Part shown: positions 16,425-26,227 of the stretch, in pieces
Position numbering within the stretch: the first letter of the stretch is position 1
How the letters are laid out: every line of letters begins with the position of its first letter
NCBI RefSeq assembly: GCF_014647215.1
Contig: NZ_BMOT01000017.1
Coordinates: 1-38,493, forward strand
Direction of reading: 5' to 3'
DNA length: 38,493 nt
DNA from: Shewanella aestuarii
GTDB taxonomy: Bacteria; Pseudomonadota; Gammaproteobacteria; Enterobacterales; Shewanellaceae
Notes under the pieces: generated by a model
The model's database searches: none
What the model saw: the letters and a program-made list of their open reading frames with translations, nothing else
What the model was told of the DNA's origin: nothing
Program-made: the position numbers and the translations under genes

Positions 16425-19400
16425 CTATGCCTGCTCCATTTCAACGTCTATGGCATGATTGTCACTTGCAGCTTGGGAAAATAGCGCATCAAGTTGTTCA
16501 ATTAAAAGTGCATCTGGCTTGTCAAAGAATACCCCAGAACCGACAGTGTTAGGACTCATGCCACGTAAGAACAAATAAAAACATCCACCAATATGCTGAT
16601 TGTAATCATAATTAGGCATCCGCAGCCTTAAATAACGGTGTAATGCTAGGGTGTAGAGTATGTACTGCAAATTATATCTATGGCTGTTAATAGCTTGGGC
16701 CATCGCATTTGGGTTGTAATCTTGCAGCTGGTGGCCTAAATGGTTGGATTTATAATCGGCGATAAAGAATTGCCCCTGATGTTCAAAGGTTAAATCGATA
16801 AAGCCCTTTAACATGCCTTTGAGGGTGTCAAAACTAAAATCATTAGCATAGCCATATTGGCCTAATAAGCTATTAAGCTGTGCGGCTTGCAGTTGATTAA
16901 TTGGCAGGTAAAACTCCATTTCAACTAAGGTGTGTTGAGGCGATAATTGCTGTAAACACACCTGTGATAGATCGGGTTTTATTAATGGCGTGGCGAGAAT
17001 TTCCTGATACCAGTCCATTAATGGGGCTAACCAAAGTTGTTGATCAAATCCGTATTGTTGCATGGCCTTGATTAACGCCGGTTGTAACGCGGTTTCTGCT
17101 TGAGTGAAATCGAACAGTTCCAAGACTAAATGCATAAAACTGCCCGCGTTAGCTCCGCGCTCAAAACTAAATCGGTCTAATACTTGAGCTGTAATGGGGC
17201 TAATTTCAGCCAGTATCTCTTCACTGAAATCTTCATCATCAGCACCTGGGGCGGTTTTTTCATGGGGAAGGTGCTTAACCAATCCAGAATAACTGCCCAC
17301 CCTCCAAGGTAAGCCCAATTTTCTACTGCTGTTTTTTGCCACAAAGGTTTGTTGTGTGTCGTGATTGTCGCTCAATACCTGAGTGCCAATATTGTCGGCT
17401 ACATTTTCAACGCCAATTGCATCAATTGTGGCAAGTTGGGCCACTTTTGCTGCCATTTGTTCACCGTCGCAACTTTTGTCGGTGATCCCCAACAAATAGC
17501 CGATGGCGGTTTCATGTAATTGGGAACTGATCCCAGCTTTTAACATTCGTGATTGGTTGGCTATATATAAATAACATGCATAAACCGGTCGTGTTAATGC
17601 AACATAAAGTAGGCGTAAATCTTCAGCAAGTGCTTCGCGCTTGTATTGTTCCCAGCCCTCGTCACTGCCATGAATATCCCAGATTAATTGGCCATTATTG
17701 TGATAAAGCATAGGTTCTGGGCGTCGATTTGAACCGCGGGCTAAACTGATAAACGGCACAAAACAAATAGGGTACTCAAGCCCTTTTGATTTATGAATGG
17801 TGACAATCTGCACCAGATTTTGCTCACTTTCCAAACGAAGTTGTTGCTCGTCTTGACCTTGATTACCCAGTAATTGTTGTTCAAACCAGTTGATTAATGC
17901 GCTGCTACCATCTACTTCTGTGGCTTTTTGCTGTAATAGCTCACCAAGGTGGCGAAAGTCTGTTAAACGGCGCTCACCCGAGGCACTAATACTGATAAAT
18001 TCATCATCATCGCTAGTGCTAGAAGCCAACTCAGCCAATGGCTGTGCAGTATTGTTGCTAACGTCATCGCTAGTGGTCGGTTTTGCAAGCAGTCGGTGCA
18101 CTAAACGCGTGTCATTCGCTAAGCTTAGTAATGCTGGCATAATGCCATTTGATAACCACAACTGATGCCAATGGTTAAACAAATCGAGCACTTTTTGGCG
18201 CAGGGTTTCATCTTGATTAAATTGATGAATATGAATCGCGTTGTATCCCATAAGCTCTGTGGCCAGCGCGGCACGAATAGCTCGCTCATCTTTAGGATTG
18301 GCAAGGGCTCGTAAAATAAGCGCAATTTCTCTGGCTTCAGTGGTATCAAATACACTGTCACGGCTTAGAAATACCGCGCCGATATTTCGGGCACTTAATG
18401 CCGCTTTCACTACGGCTGCCTCATTGCGGTCACGCACTAATACGGCAATGTTTTTAGCAATTAAGGGCTCACCATTAATGCTGCACAGGCCTGACTGTGC
18501 TTCAGTCAGTAAACGGGTGATTTCAGCCGCAGTATCATTGGCTAGGATCTGTCTTGCACTGGTTTTATTGAGTCCGCTTTCAGGGTCTTCCTTGAGTAAC
18601 TTAATTCTCAGTGCGGCAGTCTGCTCACTGGCCTCAAGTAATATTTTATTGCGCGCTGATTGAGGTGTTTTTACGGCATCATAGGGAATGGCTGCGCTGA
18701 TAAAAGGGTCATGGTGTTGCTTGAATAATTGATTTACACCCTCTACTAATTGCGCTGATGAGCGATAATTAGTGTCGAGATTATAATGCGCTTGGGTTTG
18801 ATTGCGGGCGTTGATGTAAGTGAAAATATCTGCACCACGAAAAGCGTAAATGGCTTGCTTAGGATCACCAATCATCAACATACCTAATGCCGATATACCG
18901 CCACTTTGTTGGTGCTCAGATTGCTCAGAGAGGTTTTGCACATCATGGCCAGTTATCGCCGATAAGTCGGGCGTTTGATAGACGGTGCTAAAAATCTGAA
19001 ATTGTAACGGGTCAGTATCTTGAAACTCATCGATTAAGGCTATTGGAAAACGTTTTGCTATGGCGCTTGGTAGTGTATCTGCATTGTTTTCAAGCGCTTT
19101 GGCCAAGCTTGTTAGCAGGTCGTCCGGCGTCATTAAGTTGCGCTGTTGTTTTTGCTCAATAAAACGTTGTTTAATTCCGGCCTGAGCACGCACTAAAAAC
19201 GCTGGGATCACCTCATCGATTAAAGCCGCTAATCGTTCAATATGATCGAGTAATGGTGCATCCTGGGCTGATGGGATCTCACCGCCTTTATTGAGTTTTA
19301 GCTCGGATAAAGCCAGATGCTCCATCGGTTTTTGCGGCGGTAAACCTTGGCCGTAACTTACCCAGTTGGTTAATTCATCAAACAAGAGTTGTAGTTTGGG

Positions 19401-20195
19401 ATAACCATCGGTCTTTTTGCCAAATCGCTGACCATTCAATGGCAGTTGATTTAATAGGGCAAAGGTGGCCTCTTGCTCAACAGGCCAGCGCAGTTTAAAG
19501 CGCTGCAAACTTTGGATTAACGACTCAGACAGGTTGATAAAATCTTCTGGCGTATCAGAAGGTGTTGCCTGACTTGCTCCCAGCAGTGCTCGTACCTTGT
19601 GGGCTAATTTTTCGGGTTCGCCAAAGGTATTGCTGATTTGCTGGGCGAGTAACAAAGGTAGCGGGTAACAGGCTTCACGCCAGAAGTCCCGTACCGCGTG
19701 ATGTAGGTATTCGCTATCATCTAAGGTGAATTCTGATTCAAATAGCAATGATGATTCGAATGCCATATCGGCAAGAATACGCTGACAAAATCCATGAATG
19801 GTAAAAATTGCACCTTCATCTAGGGATTTAAGCGCCAAATCTAGGCGTTTTAATCCAATGGCGTGCTCACTTTCAGGGATATCATCATAAAGTTGCTCAA
19901 TAAAATGATCTTGCGTCACCACACCTAAAAAACGTTTGTAAGCAATCTGAATACGTTTACGGATCCGATCTCGTAACTCTTCTGTCGCGGCATTGGTAAA
20001 GGTGACCACTAAAATTTGCTCACAGAGCAGCGGTGCCTGACCACCATGTCCTAGCAATAAACGTAAATATAAACCTGAAATAGTGTAGGTTTTTCCTGTA
20101 CCGGCACTGGCTTCAATTAAGCTGGTTCCGCTAAATGGCAAATGAAGCGCATCGAGTGCTGACACGGTTATATTAGCTGGTTTGGCATTATTCAT
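16425..20195 (-). CDS. recB: RecB, beta subunit of exodeoxyribonuclease V (helicase-nuclease)
   Basis: A 1256-aa protein combining a 3'-5' UvrD-type helicase and the only nuclease of RecBCD. Walker A is at about 27-36 (LIEASAGTGKTYT), the DEFQDTDPLQF motif lies in the first third, the TIHKSKGLEYPICF motif in the helicase C-terminal part, and the nuclease active site near the end. There, GFIDLTF (about 1131-1137) and IADYKSNHLG (about 1145-1154) supply the Asp, Asp and Lys residues. I use ATG 20195 because E. coli RecB has a similarly short lead-in; an in-frame TTG at 20267 would add 24 unlikely residues. recC and recB are adjacent, without ptrA as found in E. coli. Confidence 0.94.
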   Translation of the reverse strand: MNNAKPANITVSALDALHLPFSGTSLIEASAGTGKTYTISGLYLRLLLGHGGQAPLLCEQILVVTFTNAATEELRDRIRKRIQIAYKRFLGVVTQDHFIEQLYDDIPESEHAIGLKRLDLALKSLDEGAIFTIHGFCQRILADMAFESSLLFESEFTLDDSEYLHHAVRDFWREACYPLPLLLAQQISNTFGEPEKLAHKVRALLGASQATPSDTPEDFINLSESLIQSLQRFKLRWPVEQEATFALLNQLPLNGQRFGKKTDGYPKLQLLFDELTNWVSYGQGLPPQKPMEHLALSELKLNKGGEIPSAQDAPLLDHIERLAALIDEVIPAFLVRAQAGIKQRFIEQKQQRNLMTPDDLLTSLAKALENNADTLPSAIAKRFPIALIDEFQDTDPLQFQIFSTVYQTPDLSAITGHDVQNLSEQSEHQQSGGISALGMLMIGDPKQAIYAFRGADIFTYINARNQTQAHYNLDTNYRSSAQLVEGVNQLFKQHHDPFISAAIPYDAVKTPQSARNKILLEASEQTAALRIKLLKEDPESGLNKTSARQILANDTAAEITRLLTEAQSGLCSINGEPLIAKNIAVLVRDRNEAAVVKAALSARNIGAVFLSRDSVFDTTEAREIALILRALANPKDERAIRAALATELMGYNAIHIHQFNQDETLRQKVLDLFNHWHQLWLSNGIMPALLSLANDTRLVHRLLAKPTTSDDVSNNTAQPLAELASSTSDDDEFISISASGERRLTDFRHLGELLQQKATEVDGSSALINWFEQQLLGNQGQDEQQLRLESEQNLVQIVTIHKSKGLEYPICFVPFISLARGSNRRPEPMLYHNNGQLIWDIHGSDEGWEQYKREALAEDLRLLYVALTRPVYACYLYIANQSRMLKAGISSQLHETAIGYLLGITDKSCDGEQMAAKVAQLATIDAIGVENVADNIGTQVLSDNHDTQQTFVAKNSSRKLGLPWRVGSYSGLVKHLPHEKTAPGADDEDFSEEILAEISPITAQVLDRFSFERGANAGSFMHLVLELFDFTQAETALQPALIKAMQQYGFDQQLWLAPLMDWYQEILATPLIKPDLSQVCLQQLSPQHTLVEMEFYLPINQLQAAQLNSLLGQYGYANDFSFDTLKGMLKGFIDLTFEHQGQFFIADYKSNHLGHQLQDYNPNAMAQAINSHRYNLQYILYTLALHRYLRLRMPNYDYNQHIGGCFYLFLRGMSPNTVGSGVFFDKPDALLIEQLDALFSQAASDNHAIDVEMEQA

Positions 20196-20277
20196 AAGCA
20201 GTGCGTCTTGCTCCAATACAGGGTAACGGCCATTGGCAAAATGTTGGATTAATTGATAAAGCAGCAAAGTATGCCAT
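20188..20277 (-). CDS. 29-codon mini-ORF bridging recC and recB
   Basis: A short open frame starts with the ATG that overlaps the recC stop (TAATG) and ends with a TAA inside ATGAATAA, which also holds the recB start. It covers exactly the gap between the two genes. The encoded 29-aa sequence (beginning MAYFAALSINP) has no recognisable domain. The geometry fits translational re-initiation that links recC to recB. It could also be chance, because the gap is short. No ribosome-binding site of its own is obvious. Confidence 0.3.
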   Translation of the reverse strand: MAYFAALSINPTFCQWPLPCIGARRTAYE

Positions 20278-23200
20278 TACAAATCCATCGCTTTAGCCAT
20301 TTCAGTGGCATGCTGGCTAACGGCATCATTACTGACAAAGTCTTCTAATTCGCTGAGCTTACCTTTGTGATACAGGCTCACCATAGGTTGCAGCAGCTTT
20401 TGCACTAAAGCCCCAAATGTTTGCTCGCTAAAATCATCAGGAAAACGAAACAAGCGTTGATGATGAGGCTCAAATCCTTCACCTAATTGGGTTTGGTCAT
20501 CACGCCACTGTTTTTGTGCGCCAAATAATTTCTCATTATGGCTGCCGTCGGTTTGTGCATACATCCAGGCAGTGCGAGGGGCAAAACATAAAGGTTGCTG
20601 CTGACCATCCACAAACGATTGTACAAACTGGCTGAGTTTTTCTAGGGCATGATTGGCGTTGATTGGCGCAAAACAATGAAAATGTCCCATATCAAGCAGA
20701 TAACTGTGCTTTGTTAATCCCTGCGCATTCAAGCATAAATGACGAATATAACATTGAATTAAATCTCTGCCGTGTGCGGTGCCAGGACGAAAATTTATCA
20801 GTCCTTTGGGGCTCACATCATCGATGCGACCGACTAGATTAAACGCACTTTCGACCCCCTTAGTGCTGTTAGCCTCGCGCTCATTAACCCGATTAGGCAA
20901 GTTAACCTTAATGGTTAAATCAATGTTTACCGATCCACTGTGTTGCTCATTTTGCAAAAAATGCAGTCGGTTGATTAAGGGCGTAATATCGCGTTGATAT
21001 TGAGATAATAATATATCATCAAAAGGGGCCATCGGTAGGCCACCACTGGCTTTTAGCTCAGTTAGCAATTCAATGTCTACATGGTTATTTGTTTGGTTCA
21101 GTGCGGAGTGAATAAGGCTAGACTGCAACTTATAACGGCCTAAGCCATCAAGATTAAAAGGCTCATCGTTATCATCGGCTTGCAAATTTAAATTCAAATC
21201 GACTTTCAAGCTACGGTTAAAGAAATATTGTGCTGGATTGCGGAAAAATCGGATCAAGGCCGACAACTCAAGCTCAGTATTGTCTGCAATTGGAGTGGGC
21301 GCCGATTCATCTACTTGCTCTACAAATATTGGCTTTTGTGGATTAAAAAAGCGCTTATCATAAACCTGTTCAAATGCGGGGGGGCACCAACGCTGATGGT
21401 AACTTTGGCGCGGATTGTTTGGGGTGAATAGTTTATGGTCAAACGGCTGTAAGGGTTGTGCTTGGATCAGCTGTTCACTCACGGCTTGCTCGATTGATTC
21501 AATATCATCAAGGCTTAATGATTGTGCTGCCAAATGGGCGGGTAGGTAGCTCATTTGGCAAAACTCGACTAATTCGGAAATAAGCATTGAAGGAATACGC
21601 TCGGCATTATCACGTTCACTATGACCAATGTAACTGACATAAAGCTGCTCTCGTGCAGACAAAAGGGCTTCCAAAAAAAGGTATCTGTCATCTAATCTGC
21701 GTGAACGGTCACCTTTTTGTGCACCAAAGTGCGCCATTAAATCAAAGCCGACAGGGTGCTGTACTCTAGGATAAACACCATCGTTCATGCCGAGTAAACA
21801 CACGACTTTAAATGGGATTGAGCGCATCGGCATAAGGGTACAAAAATTAATACTGCCGGCAAGATAGCGCTGACCCACACGCGAGTCATTCAAGGTTTGA
21901 TTAAACCATTGTTTCAATACTTCTATATTAACCTGACCTTGATGGCCAGCTTCGATGAGCTCTTCAGACAATGATGCAAGCGCAGTTCTGATGGTTAAGA
22001 TTTGGCTTTGCTCATCGTCGTTGGTTTGATAGAAGTCTTCAATTAATTGATTAATTTGCGCTAAGCGTTCGGCTGTTGAGCTGGCGTTGATAAAGCCATG
22101 AGCATGTTCATCAATGGCTTCTAAAAAGTTAAGCAGTTTACCTAAGGCTTGCGCTGATTGCCCCTCAACGCCACTGACGGGGAGGCAGCCTTGGTAGATT
22201 GGTGAATCATCATTCAGCGCGTAGCCCAGTATCAATCGCTTAACCCCGAAGGCCCAAGAGTTTTGGCTAAATGCCGGCAAGCCTAATTTTTTGCGACTAT
22301 GTTCATCTCGCCCCCAGCGAACATTGGCATGATCCAGCCAGCGCTTGATCATCTCAAAGTCATCTTCATCTAATTCAAACCGCCTTAAAATGGCTGGCAC
22401 TTCTAGAATCGACAAAACCTCAGTTAATCCAAATCGACTTTGGTTGATATTTAATAAGGTTAAAAAGCTATTAATTAACGGGGATTCCTGTGCTGCGCCG
22501 CGATCGGCAATCGCATAGGGAATGGCCAGTTGTTGGTGGCCTTTCGCGGCTCGCTGAAAACTCGAATAATATTGACTGTTAATCGTGCCAAATACGGCAT
22601 CAATATAAGGTGCGTATGCAGCGACATCTGGCATCATCACAACAATGTCTTTGGGCTCTAAGTCCGGATGCGCGTCAAATAAACTCGCAAGGTGATCGTG
22701 TAAGGTTTCGATTTCTCGTAATGGACTGTGGCAACTGCGAAGTGTGATTGAATCATCATCAGGCTCAAGCAAACGGCGTTGGGTGATTTGCTGGTATAGC
22801 TGAGCATCTGGCCCCAAGGCTTGGCCTAAGGTTTCCATTTGTAATATGTCGTATTGCACACCATGTAAAAGATTATCTGGCGTTGGCTCAACATAACAAT
22901 CGTAGTTAAAATTGGTATTTTCAGCGGGTAAACTTAGCAGTAAATCTAACAACTCACGCCCCATTTTACCATTATTGGCTAATAATGGATTACCCACCTC
23001 AAGCTTATCTTCCCAGTCTTCAGCTAACTGTTTTTTATGGGTGTATTTTAGCGCCATTCTCGCTCTAACTTTGGGGTCAATGATATCTCCCCAGTAGTGC
23101 TGACAAGGACTTAAGGCTAGCATTACTACTTCAATACGTTGTGCCAGCGCATTAATGACGGCTAATGTTTGTGGTGGCATTGATGAAATACCAAAGACAA

Positions 23201-23894
23201 ACAAACGGCTAGGTAGCATGTTGATATTAGTCGCGGGCTCAGCCAGCGCATCGAGTAACGATTGATGTAAATTGGCTCTGTGGTATTGGCTTGCCTGTAA
23301 GGTTTTGTGGTTGTAATCCACTAATGCTCGCCAGAGTTTGGGTTGCCACAACTGATTAGCATCTAATCTAAGCTGTGCGTTTAGATCTGTCAGTGGCTGG
23401 TTATTTTCCCATGCTTGAATCCATTCGGGACGGTAAACAAGATATTGGTCAAAAATATCGGCAATACGATTACAAAGTTGGTAAAGCTTAAGCGCATCTT
23501 GTTGTTCTGATGCATGGTTATCGCTGTGTTGGGTATTACCATTGGTTAAGTAATGCTGTAATGGCGCGTAATCAATATCATTGAGTAGGTTGGGTAATAA
23601 ATCCATCAACTTCCATGTCATTGCGGCTTTAGTAAACGCATTTTCTTTGGGCACGTTGGGCAGTAATTGATGGCAAAGTTGCCAAATGAAACTTGATGGC
23701 AAAGGAAAAGTCAGTGCAGCTGCGATTTGATTATGTTTAGCCACTTCTAGGCGCAGCCAGGTCGACATGCCTGGGCTTTGTACTAATACTTGTTCTGTGG
23801 TTAACAGGTGGGTGTTACTCAAAGGAGTTGCCAACATTTTTGCCAGTTGTTCAGACAAGACTTCCATTTGATTAGATTGAATTAATGACAGCAT
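20277..23894 (-). CDS. recC: RecC, gamma subunit of exodeoxyribonuclease V
   Basis: A 1205-aa RecC protein, the subunit that splits the DNA strands and recognises Chi. Recognisable regions are the opening LSLIQSNQMEVLSEQLAKML, VQSPGMSTWLRLEVAKH (a RecC-type inactive Walker-like region), PLREIETLHDHLASLFDAHP, and VVCLLGMNDGVYPR in the middle. The C-terminal inactive nuclease-like domain follows from about residue 880. I chose ATG 23894 because E. coli RecC begins with an equivalent residue; the frame opens nine codons earlier. It is the first gene of the recC-recB-recD operon, 236 bases downstream of the transglutaminase gene; no strong terminator separates them. Confidence 0.93.
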   Translation of the reverse strand: MLSLIQSNQMEVLSEQLAKMLATPLSNTHLLTTEQVLVQSPGMSTWLRLEVAKHNQIAAALTFPLPSSFIWQLCHQLLPNVPKENAFTKAAMTWKLMDLLPNLLNDIDYAPLQHYLTNGNTQHSDNHASEQQDALKLYQLCNRIADIFDQYLVYRPEWIQAWENNQPLTDLNAQLRLDANQLWQPKLWRALVDYNHKTLQASQYHRANLHQSLLDALAEPATNINMLPSRLFVFGISSMPPQTLAVINALAQRIEVVMLALSPCQHYWGDIIDPKVRARMALKYTHKKQLAEDWEDKLEVGNPLLANNGKMGRELLDLLLSLPAENTNFNYDCYVEPTPDNLLHGVQYDILQMETLGQALGPDAQLYQQITQRRLLEPDDDSITLRSCHSPLREIETLHDHLASLFDAHPDLEPKDIVVMMPDVAAYAPYIDAVFGTINSQYYSSFQRAAKGHQQLAIPYAIADRGAAQESPLINSFLTLLNINQSRFGLTEVLSILEVPAILRRFELDEDDFEMIKRWLDHANVRWGRDEHSRKKLGLPAFSQNSWAFGVKRLILGYALNDDSPIYQGCLPVSGVEGQSAQALGKLLNFLEAIDEHAHGFINASSTAERLAQINQLIEDFYQTNDDEQSQILTIRTALASLSEELIEAGHQGQVNIEVLKQWFNQTLNDSRVGQRYLAGSINFCTLMPMRSIPFKVVCLLGMNDGVYPRVQHPVGFDLMAHFGAQKGDRSRRLDDRYLFLEALLSAREQLYVSYIGHSERDNAERIPSMLISELVEFCQMSYLPAHLAAQSLSLDDIESIEQAVSEQLIQAQPLQPFDHKLFTPNNPRQSYHQRWCPPAFEQVYDKRFFNPQKPIFVEQVDESAPTPIADNTELELSALIRFFRNPAQYFFNRSLKVDLNLNLQADDNDEPFNLDGLGRYKLQSSLIHSALNQTNNHVDIELLTELKASGGLPMAPFDDILLSQYQRDITPLINRLHFLQNEQHSGSVNIDLTIKVNLPNRVNEREANSTKGVESAFNLVGRIDDVSPKGLINFRPGTAHGRDLIQCYIRHLCLNAQGLTKHSYLLDMGHFHCFAPINANHALEKLSQFVQSFVDGQQQPLCFAPRTAWMYAQTDGSHNEKLFGAQKQWRDDQTQLGEGFEPHHQRLFRFPDDFSEQTFGALVQKLLQPMVSLYHKGKLSELEDFVSNDAVSQHATEMAKAMDL

Positions 23895-24130
23895 AGGGCA
23901 CTCACAATAGAACATCTGCAACCATTCTATGGGGTTAATTGACTGGCATCAATGGCAAACCTCCTTATGGGGAAATTATCGAACATTAATAGGGCATATC
24001 TTAAAAAATTAGGGTAAAAGCGATAATTAAACAGTTGCTTATTGTGTTGGCGCGGTTACATTTTGATGCGGTCTAACCCTGATGAATTACGTTGGGTGCA
24101 AATGACATCATTAACGAGATAAACACCTTA

Positions 24131-26227
24131 TCACTTAGGTTTACTGACAAATAAGGCTAGACGCAATGCCCAATACAAGCGATTAAATTGGCGTAAATGA
24201 ACAGCGCGCTGCTCAGTGGTAAGTTGTTGATATTTAAGAGCCACAAATTCGGCCGAAAATTGATTAAAATGCGGTAACCATTGAGGCGTAGAAATCGCCC
24301 ATTTTGCTGAAAGTGCTTGTGCATAGGCTAAAGGCGGCAGCTGTGCCTGCTCTGGTGCCCCTTTTAACATTATTTTTTGGACAATGGCTTGGTAACGGCG
24401 GCTCAGGCGATCAGGCTTAGGCTTACGTTCAAATAAGCCCGCAAAATAAGCAATAAACAATAAGATAATGGTAATACAAACCAGCATAGCGATAGCCATT
24501 TTGCTAGTGCTCACATCACCAAGCAGTTTTTTTAATACCGCTTGTTTACGCTGCTCGTCAAACCCTAATACCCATACGCTCCAATAGTAATCCATACTGG
24601 CTATCTGGTTACGAATATTATTCAACCAAGGATATTGCTTTAAGCGTAAAGTACTAAATGGACTGTCTAGTAGGTAACTGTTTTGGCTATCAAAAGTTGC
24701 ATCAAAGCCATCTAAAATACGTTGAGGAGCAATCATAGCTGTGGGGTCAAAAGGTCGCCAGCCTTCACCTTCAAACCATACTTCTGTCCAAGCATGTGCC
24801 ATATATTGATACACACTGTAATAACCCGCTTTGGGATTATATTCGCCGCCCTGGTAACCTGTCACCATACGCGCGGGTATGCCACTTGCTCGGGCTAAAT
24901 AAACTAATGCAGATGCGTAATGAGCACAAAATCCGGCGCGATTTTCAAATAAAAAATCGTCAATTTGTTCATTACCAATAGCAGGAGGACTTAAAGTGTA
25001 GTAGTAAGCTTGCTCGGCAAAATATTTCATCATAGCGTTAATACGCGCTTTAGGCTGCGGATATTGTTGGCTAAATTGTTGCGCTAACCGCCAGGTTTGT
25101 GGATTGGCATTTGGGGGCAAGGTTAAATTAATATCACGGATTTTGGGCGTTAATTTTGTGTCCATTTGGCTATTAGGATAAGACACAACACGATAGCTTT
25201 GACGTTGATCTAACGGGCGCATTGCATAAAGGGTGTAATCAGGTAATTCGACAATGCTGTTATCCTGACTAAAGGCTTGATCTAATCCATACAACCAACG
25301 CTGGTGGCTAGGTTCACTGATCACTACATAGTTGAGTGTTTTCTGCCGTAGAGAGCTTTGTTTGGCGTCTTTTTGACTGCTTAATTGTTCAGTTTTAGGT
25401 AAGGGCCTTTTGCTTGGCTGGTAAAATGATTGACGCTGCATCTCTTTAATACTGGGGTCTTGACGCCATGTTTTGCCGTCATAGTTTTCCATGACTAAGG
25501 TACGCCAATATAAATCAGCGTTCGCCGGGCCTAATGTGCTGCCGTCGCTGTTTTCAAAACCAACCCGAAACGCCAGTTCATCTGAACGCGTTAGCTTACT
25601 GATATCCCCGAACGACATTTCATCCGATAAACCGGTTTTGGCGGACTTCATACTTGGCACTAACCATAGTGGGCCAAGACGCGGAAATACCACAAATAAA
25701 ACTATCGCCAGCGGTAAACTGTGCAGCATAATTTTGAAACTAAAGCGTAGGTTAGCGCTTGGTTTGTGGTTATCTTGATACACGCTGATCAGCACGCTGG
25801 TATTGATGATGGCGACTAAGGCTAGGTGCACGGTATTGATAATGGCTTGTTGGTTAAGCAAGGTGAAACCTATGATAAAGTAGCCAACAAGTACCACGGT
25901 TTTCACGTCTCTTAGCTCGCGCATTTCAATGTATTTTAATGCATAACCCAAGAGTAACAGATTGATTAACGCATTAAGTAAGCCTATCTGAGACGACACT
26001 AATGCTAAGGTGGTTGCCGCGCCAATGGCTAAGGAAGTGACCAACCATTTGGGCGGCGCAGCCACTTTGCCATAATAAATCCCCATGCGCCAAACAAAAC
26101 AAATTGCGCAGATAGCTGTGGTCCAAGGGGTAGCGTGTTCAAATTGAGGCGACAGCACAGCGACATTGGTTAACAATAACCACAATAAGGTGTTGCGGCT
26201 AATGATACTGTCAAAATTATCCTGCAT
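24131..26227 (-). CDS. TgpA-like DUF3488/transglutaminase-domain membrane protein
   Basis: A 698-aa inner-membrane protein. About six helices lie between residues 10 and 185, a periplasmic domain follows, and one helix at about 573-598 precedes a DUF4129-like cytoplasmic tail. The transglutaminase-like core has a plausible catalytic triad: Cys434 in RAGFCAHYASALVYLAR, His478 in AHAWTEVWF and Asp494 in RPFDPT. The architecture matches TgpA, an essential protein of unclear substrate in Pseudomonas aeruginosa. The start has an excellent AGGAGGT five bases upstream, embedded in the end of the DUF58 gene, and the genes overlap by 11 bases. It is the last gene of the MoxR-DUF58-TgpA module. Confidence 0.88.
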   Translation of the reverse strand: MQDNFDSIISRNTLLWLLLTNVAVLSPQFEHATPWTTAICAICFVWRMGIYYGKVAAPPKWLVTSLAIGAATTLALVSSQIGLLNALINLLLLGYALKYIEMRELRDVKTVVLVGYFIIGFTLLNQQAIINTVHLALVAIINTSVLISVYQDNHKPSANLRFSFKIMLHSLPLAIVLFVVFPRLGPLWLVPSMKSAKTGLSDEMSFGDISKLTRSDELAFRVGFENSDGSTLGPANADLYWRTLVMENYDGKTWRQDPSIKEMQRQSFYQPSKRPLPKTEQLSSQKDAKQSSLRQKTLNYVVISEPSHQRWLYGLDQAFSQDNSIVELPDYTLYAMRPLDQRQSYRVVSYPNSQMDTKLTPKIRDINLTLPPNANPQTWRLAQQFSQQYPQPKARINAMMKYFAEQAYYYTLSPPAIGNEQIDDFLFENRAGFCAHYASALVYLARASGIPARMVTGYQGGEYNPKAGYYSVYQYMAHAWTEVWFEGEGWRPFDPTAMIAPQRILDGFDATFDSQNSYLLDSPFSTLRLKQYPWLNNIRNQIASMDYYWSVWVLGFDEQRKQAVLKKLLGDVSTSKMAIAMLVCITIILLFIAYFAGLFERKPKPDRLSRRYQAIVQKIMLKGAPEQAQLPPLAYAQALSAKWAISTPQWLPHFNQFSAEFVALKYQQLTTEQRAVHLRQFNRLYWALRLALFVSKPK

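Noticed and set aside
18241..18663. Open frame of 140 codons on the plus strand inside recB
   Set aside because: It lies wholly antisense within a well-conserved helicase gene, has no domain I recognise, and is best explained by the codon pattern of recB. Similar shadow frames across the window were dropped for the same reason.
14378..23894. RecBCD region as part of a phage-defence island
   Set aside because: All three genes are ordinary housekeeping recCBD with intact motifs, and no restriction, toxin-antitoxin, retron or CRISPR component lies nearby.
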